Positions 43,858 to 48,742 of a stretch of 48,742 bases of DNA are shown here, one piece after another. Position numbers and translations under genes: made by a program. The notes under the pieces are model-generated. The model was not told where the DNA came from. It saw nothing but the letters and a program-made list of their open reading frames with translations, and made no database searches. Position 1 is the stretch's first letter. Each line of letters starts with the position of its first letter. The DNA comes from Bacteroidales bacterium H4 (GTDB lineage: Bacteria > Bacteroidota > Bacteroidia > Bacteroidales > Muribaculaceae), in assembly GCA_001701165.1 (NCBI GenBank), contig DAAP01000008.1, positions 1 to 48,742 on the forward strand. Direction: 5' to 3'.

Positions 43858-44609
43858 CAACCGGAGTACTATATATAGTTCCAACGCCGGTTGGTAACCT
43901 CGGGGATATGACTCCGCGTGCAATATCAGTGCTTAAGGCGGTTTCACTGATTTTGTGTGAAGACACTCGCACAAGCACGCCCTTGCTCAAACACTTCGGA
44001 ATTACCACACAAGTGTCAAGTCACCACAAATTCAACGAACACCAGAGTGTGGATGGCGTCATCGCTCTTCTACAGCGAGGCGAAGATGTGGCCTTGATAT
44101 CCGATGCAGGCACTCCCGGTATTTCCGACCCGGGCTTTATGCTGTCGCGCGAATGCCGCAGGAATGGCATAATAGTTCAAACGCTTCCCGGGGCCACAGC
44201 ATTTGTGCCGGCGTTAGTCAATTCGGGTCTGCAGTGCGATCGTTTCATTTTCGAGGGTTTTCTCCCTACTAAAAAAGGGCGAAAGACACGACTCGCCGAA
44301 ATCTCAGAGTCTCCTGTATCCATAATTATATACGAATCTCCGTTGAGGCTTGTCAAGACACTTGAGCAACTTGCTGAGTATTGCGGCGGTGAACGAGAGG
44401 CTTCGGTTTCTCGCGAGATATCTAAAATATACGAAAGTACAATACGTGGAACGCTTGACGAACTAGTGAAGCATTATACATTAAATACCCCCAAAGGTGA
44501 AATTGTAGTTATTGTGGCTCCGGCTGTTAAAAACAATACAGCAGGCTCACACCGGAACAAGTACAAAGATGATTCTGCGAACAATGGCAGAAAAAGCAAT
44601 CAAATGTAA
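43854..44609 (+). CDS. rsmI: 16S rRNA (cytidine-1402-2'-O)-methyltransferase
   Basis: 251 aa. The N-terminus GVLYIVPTPVGNLGDMTPRA is the RsmI signature, followed by LCEDTRTSTPLLKHF and LISDAGTPGISDPG, which form the SAM-binding part of the tetrapyrrole-methylase fold, and FEGFLPTKKGRKTRL. It methylates the ribose of C1402 in 16S rRNA. The C-terminal 20 residues are a polar extension. The gene is coupled to the preceding hypothetical by ATGA overlap. Confidence 0.95.
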   Translation: MTTGVLYIVPTPVGNLGDMTPRAISVLKAVSLILCEDTRTSTPLLKHFGITTQVSSHHKFNEHQSVDGVIALLQRGEDVALISDAGTPGISDPGFMLSRECRRNGIIVQTLPGATAFVPALVNSGLQCDRFIFEGFLPTKKGRKTRLAEISESPVSIIIYESPLRLVKTLEQLAEYCGGEREASVSREISKIYESTIRGTLDELVKHYTLNTPKGEIVVIVAPAVKNNTAGSHRNKYKDDSANNGRKSNQM

Positions 44610-44642
44610 ATATAGTATTAATCAACAAAAAACTTGTTAGCA

Positions 44643-45515
44643 ATGAAACGTATCAAAACATTCGCGGTGGCAGCAATAGCCGTAATGCTGGCTGCATCAG
44701 GATGCTCCAAGACACCGCAAGTAAGCGAAGACAATGCAGAAGCATTGAAAGAGGCTACGAAAGAGGAACTGGAACAAGCTGTATCGGACCGGGATGAGTT
44801 GCTGTCCTTGGTCAATGACATCTCGGACGGTTTGAATCAAATCAAGACATTGGAAGGCATTGTTGCCGTTGGAAAGGCAGAAACACCAAATCAAAAGCAG
44901 CAAATACGTCAGGACATCGCATCAATACAGGAAGCGTTGGAACAGCGCAAACAGCGCCTTGAGGAGCTGGAAAAAAAGCTCTCCTCCTCAAAGATGTATA
45001 CCAACAAGCTCCAGTCTACCATCACATCGCTCAAGAATCAAATAGAAGAACAGCGTAAGGAAATTGAGCGTCTGACAGGCGAGCTCACATCGGCAAATGA
45101 GCGTATAGGCGTCTTAGACAATCAGGTGGACTCGCTGACCACAACAGTGGCCGGTGTAACCGATCAGAGAGATGAAGCTCGCCGCCAAGCCACGGACCTC
45201 ACCAACGAGCTCAACTTCTGCTACTATGCAATCGGCAGCGACAAAGAGCTGAAAGAGCATAATATAGTTCAGGGCGGAGGCTTCTTGCGAAAAAGCAAAC
45301 TTATGGAAGGTGAGTTTGACCAAGCATTCTTCACCAAGTCTGACAAGAGAAGCTTGACTCGCATACCGCTGTATGCTAAAAAGGCCGAAGTGCTTACCAA
45401 ACAACCCAAAGATTCGTATGTAATAGAAGACGAAAATGGTAACAAAGTACTTCGAATTACAAATGCCGAAAAATTCTGGAAGACCACAAACTACCTTGTA
45501 GTAAAGATAAAGTAA
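44643..45515 (+). CDS. Coiled-coil lipoprotein
   Basis: 290 aa from the ATG at 44643, which starts a lipoprotein signal peptide (MKRIKTFAVAAIAVMLAA) with lipobox AASGC. Residues about 35-185 are a nearly unbroken coiled coil (e.g. RKQRLEELEKKLSSSK, EIERLTGELTSANERI). A globular C-terminus of about 90 residues (ELNFCYYAIGSDKELKEHNI to NYLVVKIK) follows. It is probably anchored to a membrane facing the periplasm. No enzymatic motif; the function is unknown, although long periplasmic coiled-coil lipoproteins often have structural or envelope roles. A strong terminator follows 20 bp after the stop. Confidence 0.78.
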   Translation: MKRIKTFAVAAIAVMLAASGCSKTPQVSEDNAEALKEATKEELEQAVSDRDELLSLVNDISDGLNQIKTLEGIVAVGKAETPNQKQQIRQDIASIQEALEQRKQRLEELEKKLSSSKMYTNKLQSTITSLKNQIEEQRKEIERLTGELTSANERIGVLDNQVDSLTTTVAGVTDQRDEARRQATDLTNELNFCYYAIGSDKELKEHNIVQGGGFLRKSKLMEGEFDQAFFTKSDKRSLTRIPLYAKKAEVLTKQPKDSYVIEDENGNKVLRITNAEKFWKTTNYLVVKIK

Positions 45516-45535
45516 TCAATCTTTCATCCAAGACA

Positions 45536-45569
45536 AGGGGCTGTGTCAAAATGGGCACAGCCCCTTTTT
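45536..45569 (+). terminator. Rho-independent terminator after the coiled-coil lipoprotein
   Basis: GGGGCTGTG (45537-45545) and CACAGCCCC (45556-45564) form a perfect 9-bp stem with a 10-nt loop followed by five T. Strong terminator. It marks the edge between the core genes and the A+T-rich accessory region. Confidence 0.88.
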
Positions 45570-45599
45570 CTCACAAGGTTACATGCTTTTGCGTATAGG

Positions 45600-45903
45600 C
45601 TAAGTACATGACAAAAATTTGAAAACATCGAATTTCGGCTTGCAGAGAGATCTGAGTAGTTCGTTTGCGATTTCTTCCAGGCCGCACGCGCCTCAAATTG
45701 GGATCACGTTCAACGCTCGTAGGCATCGCCGATGCTATCTTGTGCAGACTGACAGTCTGCACAATGCAAAGAGCGTGAAGAGCAAACGTAAGCAATTTTA
45801 TGCGAGAGAAATTCATCACCAGGCCAAGATGCTCTTGCATAATCGGGATAATTTGATTAACTTTGTCGCAGTCTTTGGGGGTTGTCGTAACTTTCATGGA
45901 CAA
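45600..45903 (-). pseudogene. Internally deleted transposase relic
   Basis: On the minus strand, residues read from 45903 (NFSRIKLLTFALHALCIVQT, then VSLHKIASAMPTSVERDPNL and RRVR) match the N-terminus of Bacteroidales IS transposases. At about 45685-45680 the frame shifts, and LEEIANELLRSLCKPKF followed by DVFKFLSCT and a TAG at 45600-45602 reads as the C-terminus of the same type of protein. The catalytic middle, some hundreds of residues, is missing. It is therefore a deletion remnant, not a functional gene. Clear terminal inverted repeats were not found. Confidence 0.75.
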
Positions 45904-45979
45904 AGCGGTAAAACATTTCTTTAAAGCTACAAATTTTCAGGGGCTTTTACAAGAAATAAGTAATTATAAATCAATGATA

Positions 45980-46009
45980 TAGCTGACAAATTTTAATTTT
46001 TGTCAGCTA
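45980..46009. repeat. Perfect 11-bp inverted repeat before the deiminase gene
   Basis: TAGCTGACAAA (45980-45990) and TTTGTCAGCTA (45999-46009) are exact complements with an 8-nt A+T spacer, 50 bp before the deiminase ATG. It may be an operator or an RNA hairpin in the leader; there is no T-run to make it a standard terminator. Confidence 0.6.
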
Positions 46010-46058
46010 CTATAAAGTTAATGCGTGAATTCAATTCAACCAATTTCCGAATCGAACA

Positions 46059-47030
46059 ATGACTAAGAGTATGATAATATCAAAAGACAACTTCGTAACG
46101 GATAACATGACCAATACGGTTTGTTATTCCAGTCTTCTACATGGAGAGAGTAGCGGTTTGGATAAAAAGTTTAGAGAAGAGCTTTATGGCGCTTTGAAGG
46201 AGTCTGTTAAAACCTTTAAGCACTATGACCTTTATAATACTCGTGACATCTGGTCAAGAGATTACATGCCAGTACAGTTGACTAAAGATCTCTTTCTGAA
46301 CTACACCTATAACCCGGATTATCTTAGCGACCAGAAGAAATACATTACTAACTGGTCGAAGCACAAAGTCCATACTTGCAAGACAAAGGAACTGAAACTT
46401 GAGGTTATTACAATCCCTCTTGTTCTTGATGGAGGCAATGTGATCAAAGCTATCGACAAGTTTGGTAAGCCAACAATCATCATGTGTAGCAAAGTTTTGA
46501 ATGAGAACAATCTATCCAAAGAGGAGCTTACAGATTTGTGGAACCAATTCTTTGATAATCAGATTCGTCTTATTCTGATCGAATGGGAAGGAAAAGATGA
46601 AAACCCGATTGGACATGCCGATGGAATGGTTAGATATATCACTGAAGGAAAAGTTCTGATTACAAATTACTGTGATTTGGACGATGAAGAACGTCTGAGT
46701 GAGCCACTGAAAGAATACTTTGATATTGAACGTCTGCACTTTGGAGATGTTGAAGGAATCAAAGGTACAGAGATGTGGAGCCTCTTGATATCTAAAAGCT
46801 GGGGATACATTAATTTCCTACAAGTTGGGAAACATATCATTGTACCCAAATTAGAATGGGAAGAACTCAACAGGATAGCTGTTCAACAGATTCAGAAAGC
46901 GTTCGGTGCTTCTTATAAAGTTGAGCTTATTGATTGTGATATGACTCAAATTCTAGAAGATCCAGAGGTAAACACAAACAGTGGCGGTGGTCTAAACTGT
47001 CTGACATGGACATTGTTAAGTTCAGAATAG
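46059..47030 (+). CDS. Agmatine deiminase/peptidylarginine deiminase family protein
   Basis: 323 aa guanidino-group modifying enzyme of the PAD/agmatine deiminase superfamily. Catalytic features are Trp65-Arg67-Asp68 (RDIWSRDYMP), DGGN at 124-127, His186-Asp188-Arg192 (GHADGMVRY) and the nucleophile Cys314 (GGGLNCLTWT). Agmatine deiminases turn agmatine into N-carbamoylputrescine and ammonia, but the substrate here (agmatine or peptidyl-arginine) is not certain, and no signal peptide is seen. The gene is visibly richer in A+T than the core genes and is bracketed by two transposase relics, suggesting horizontal acquisition. No polyamine gene adjoins it. Confidence 0.85.
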   Translation: MTKSMIISKDNFVTDNMTNTVCYSSLLHGESSGLDKKFREELYGALKESVKTFKHYDLYNTRDIWSRDYMPVQLTKDLFLNYTYNPDYLSDQKKYITNWSKHKVHTCKTKELKLEVITIPLVLDGGNVIKAIDKFGKPTIIMCSKVLNENNLSKEELTDLWNQFFDNQIRLILIEWEGKDENPIGHADGMVRYITEGKVLITNYCDLDDEERLSEPLKEYFDIERLHFGDVEGIKGTEMWSLLISKSWGYINFLQVGKHIIVPKLEWEELNRIAVQQIQKAFGASYKVELIDCDMTQILEDPEVNTNSGGGLNCLTWTLLSSE

Positions 47031-47125
47031 TATATTAAAGTCCCCTTAAAATAGGTAAAAGCACTTTGATTTTATTGGTATTTAGCTCGCTGTAAAGGTT
47101 TAACAAGAGATCGGATTTGATTTTG

Positions 47126-47133
47126 TATCTTTG
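47126..47133 (+). promoter_or_regulatory. -7 element in front of the IS4 relic
   Basis: TATCTTTG at 47126-47133 matches the Bacteroidetes -7 consensus and lies 20 bp before the old transposase start codon. Probably the former transposase promoter. Confidence 0.4.
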
Positions 47134-47152
47134 GGTAAACAATCAGTACCCC

Positions 47153-47459
47153 ATGTACAACATCTAATATATCTTGCCCAAGTGGTGGCTTTTTTAGACC
47201 GGAACAAATTCAATCAAATCATTCCAAATAACTGCGGCGACTGATATGTCAAACATTTACTTGCTAAAACCAGCTCCAGGCGATGATGTTCGGACAGTTG
47301 TGCAATCGTTCAAGCTTAAGCCTCATCACCATTATTGATCTATAAGCTCCCCAAAATGACATCTTCAACCTTGTCGACAAGTACATGCCTTTGACTCTAA
47401 CAGTAAATCTATGCCTCTCCGTGTTTTGGTCGGCGAAGTTCCGCAAACGGAAGAAATAG
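47153..47459 (+). pseudogene. Degraded IS4-type (DUF4372) transposase
   Basis: Fragments of an IS4-family transposase are readable in shifting frames on the + strand. LIYLAQVVAFLDRNKFNQI lies near 47164-47220, then (with stops) NQLQAMMFGQLCNRSSL near 47269-47320, and finally LCLSVFWSAKFRKRKK ending at 47459, which corresponds to the DLCLSVFWWAKFRK region of the DDE domain. The segment between, and everything after, is deleted. Several frameshifts and stop codons make it non-functional. Confidence 0.75.
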
Positions 47460-47520
47460 CAAAAACATGTGACGGATTTATAAAGATGGTTATTTTGTGT
47501 CGCTTAGGGTAAATAGTTTT

Positions 47521-48141
47521 TTATTCGGGCTTAAAGACTTCAAAAGTCTTATCATTATAATAGACTATGATTGAATTGATGCGTTGCGATGCTTTAATTG
47601 CTGTCAATGTATTCGATACCGTATCGATATGTTTGTTAGTTTGAGATGCAGAATTGTCAGTTAGATTTTGCTGTTTTTGGGGAGGAACGGATGAATGCTC
47701 ATTAGACGACACCTTCGTGGAGTGATTGGACAGATTAATCTCTCGCAAATATGTTGCAGTGTTTTTTAGGTCGTCGATGACGCCCTCACACGCACTTTCA
47801 CTATCTGTTAACGAGTTTTTATCTTGGCTATACGACATATTACTTTGTGTATCAAATAGTGTAGGTGCACTATCGGAAATTTTCGATTTTTCATGAGACA
47901 TGGTTTGCTCACTGCGGGAGGTTGCAACAAATGGTGATGTCTCTCCAAACATAAGCCACATTAGATCAAGATCTGGGAAAGCATAGTGAAGTTTTCCCAA
48001 AAACTCGTTACTGATTTTTTTGTTTCGACCGCTTAATATCTGAGACGCCGAAGGGCGTGGTATGCCAAGCAAATCGGCAAACTGAGATGATGACAGCCCG
48101 CGTTGACTGACAAATTCATTTAATCGGGTGATTATATCCAT
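47521..48141 (-). CDS. XRE-family helix-turn-helix regulator
   Basis: 206 aa from the ATG at 48141 (MDIITRLNEFVSQRGLSSSQ), which starts directly at the DNA-binding domain; an upstream ATG adds 10 residues. The HTH (residues about 2-65) contains SQFADLLGIPRPSASQILSG, typical of Cro/CI-type regulators. A long, Ser/Asn/Gln-rich unstructured linker follows (about 75-185), and the C-terminal IIVYYNDKTFEVFKPE is the short tail seen in many Bacteroidales XRE proteins. Partner genes are not in the window. The TTTGCAT repeats upstream are candidates for its operators. Confidence 0.85.
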   Translation of the reverse strand: MDIITRLNEFVSQRGLSSSQFADLLGIPRPSASQILSGRNKKISNEFLGKLHYAFPDLDLMWLMFGETSPFVATSRSEQTMSHEKSKISDSAPTLFDTQSNMSYSQDKNSLTDSESACEGVIDDLKNTATYLREINLSNHSTKVSSNEHSSVPPQKQQNLTDNSASQTNKHIDTVSNTLTAIKASQRINSIIVYYNDKTFEVFKPE

Positions 48142-48194
48142 TTTGAATGACCTTAGCTGATTATTTTGCAAATTTAATAATAAATCTGAATTTA

Positions 48195-48202
48195 CAAAAG
48201 TA
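48195..48202 (-). promoter_or_regulatory. Possible -7 element of the XRE gene
   Basis: On the minus strand TACTTTTG (complement of 48195-48202) fits the TAnnTTTG consensus, 54 bp before the XRE start codon. No -33 TTTG lies at the normal distance; an 5-bp inverted repeat TTGTA/TACAA (48218-48231 region) occupies part of that interval. Confidence 0.4.
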
Positions 48203-48228
48203 AATTAATCAACGTACTTGTATATGTA

Positions 48229-48256
48229 CAAATGCAAACATAGCGATTTGCATTTG
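48229..48256. repeat. Perfect 10-bp inverted repeat, candidate operator
   Basis: CAAATGCAAA (48229-48238) and TTTGCATTTG (48247-48256) are exact complements with an 8-nt spacer. They lie just upstream of the -7 match of the XRE gene. Related half-sites recur at 48275-48281 (TTTGCAT) and 48625-48650. Two-fold symmetry and position suggest binding by a dimeric regulator, possibly the XRE protein itself. Confidence 0.55.
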
Positions 48257-48742
48257 CGACAACAACTGTGTGCGTTTGCATTGCAGATGCATAGGGTGTA
48301 TGGACAACTGCAAATAGGGTAGGTGAGCGGAGCATGCCTTTTATTACACTTTTAATCTAAATCGATACATGTAATTTACTGAGCCATAAAAGAATACCAT
48401 AAACAATATATCATTATTAAACTGAAGCAAGCCGATGTCGCTAAATAAATCAACTTATAATTTAAAAAGCATAATTAAGTACCATGATTTTTAACAACTT
48501 GTCTAAAGTGTTAATTTTAATAAATCAATAAACCGGGGGCTTTATCAGAACATATGCATATGCATAAGCATTAAATAAGTTAGCAAATATTATAATGTAT
48601 CAGTGATTAAAATTAGTTTGACGTGTTTGCATACGCAAAAACATGCGTTTCGGCTCTAAGGTTTTGATGTAATTGCAACATTGGATGAAGCATAAGAATT
48701 AAACAGAAAATATAATTCAAAACAATATTGTCCTAAATAAAA
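48257..48742. other. Gene-free A+T-rich region at the window edge
   Basis: No credible gene on either strand over 485 bp. Repeated TTTGCAT-like words are present, including ATGCATATGCAT near 48553-48565 and TTTGCATACGCAAA (48627-48640). This may be the regulatory region of a gene beyond the window. Confidence 0.5.

Noticed and set aside
45536..45569. IS terminal repeat (GGCTGTGTCAAAA-like) next to the transposase relic
   Set aside because: The segment is a complete hairpin plus T-run directly after a gene and no matching copy is found at the other side of the relic, so terminator is the simpler reading.
45619..45924. 101-aa open frame on the + strand
   Set aside because: It is antisense to the transposase relic, which has clear family similarity on the minus strand.
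47264..47446. 60-aa open frame on the minus strand
   Set aside because: It is antisense to the degraded IS4 transposase, which explains the sequence better.
1..48742. CRISPR arrays, tRNA or rRNA genes, prophage structural genes
   Set aside because: None were seen on reading the intergenic regions; the only regular repeats are inside the BspA-like gene.

Overview
The window looks like a chromosomal segment of a Bacteroidales gut anaerobe, most likely of the Muribaculaceae/Bacteroidaceae type. The reasons are family content and signals: type III glutamine synthetase, a PorD/DUF4835 protein, a DUF4296 lipoprotein, BspA-like leucine-rich repeat proteins with C-terminal sorting-type tails, many lipoproteins, TAnnTTTG promoter -7 elements (sometimes with TTTG/TTG about 19-20 bp upstream), and no clear Shine-Dalgarno sequences. 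The genus is inference. No rRNA, tRNA or CRISPR array was seen.

Layout. 1-2400: three rightward genes (CvfB-like S1 protein, flavin reductase-like protein, AlkD-like DNA glycosylase). 2500-6200: leftward surface/secreted genes, two BspA-like proteins flanking a lipoprotein. 6210-9180: a leftward accessory cluster (77-aa protein, membrane protein, Nmad2-like protein, DUF1643 protein) behind a consensus promoter and a stretch that folds into a long rod. 9290-15030: a leftward heavy-metal RND efflux operon (adaptor, CusA/CzcA pump, TolC-like channel) with a perfect palindrome at its promoter. 15320-19750: a long, apparently structured leader, then glnN and a glutamine-dependent PurF-like amidotransferase one base apart. 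19850-22470: small secreted protein and a secreted GH13 pullulanase.

22490-32450: housekeeping genes ileS, dksA-like, lspA, DUF4296 lipoprotein, small ORF, ABC-F ATPase and M13 peptidase. 32500-39150: a tightly packed run of dnaN, DEDDh exonuclease, coaBC, porD-like, recN and rlmB. 39170-41610: leftward tatD, polyprenyl synthase and a lipoprotein. 41670-45570: dacB (PBP4), a hypothetical protein, rsmI and a coiled-coil lipoprotein ending in a strong terminator.

45570-48742 is accessory and visibly richer in A+T: an internally deleted transposase relic, an agmatine-deiminase-family gene, a second broken IS4-type transposase, an XRE regulator, and about 600 bp of gene-free DNA with repeated TTTGCAT motifs, including a perfect 10-bp inverted repeat.

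The best candidates for something undescribed are the rod-forming region with the Nmad2/DUF1643/membrane-protein cluster it precedes, and the branched, terminator-like leader in front of glnN. Both are read from sequence complementarity alone; no search or folding program was run.
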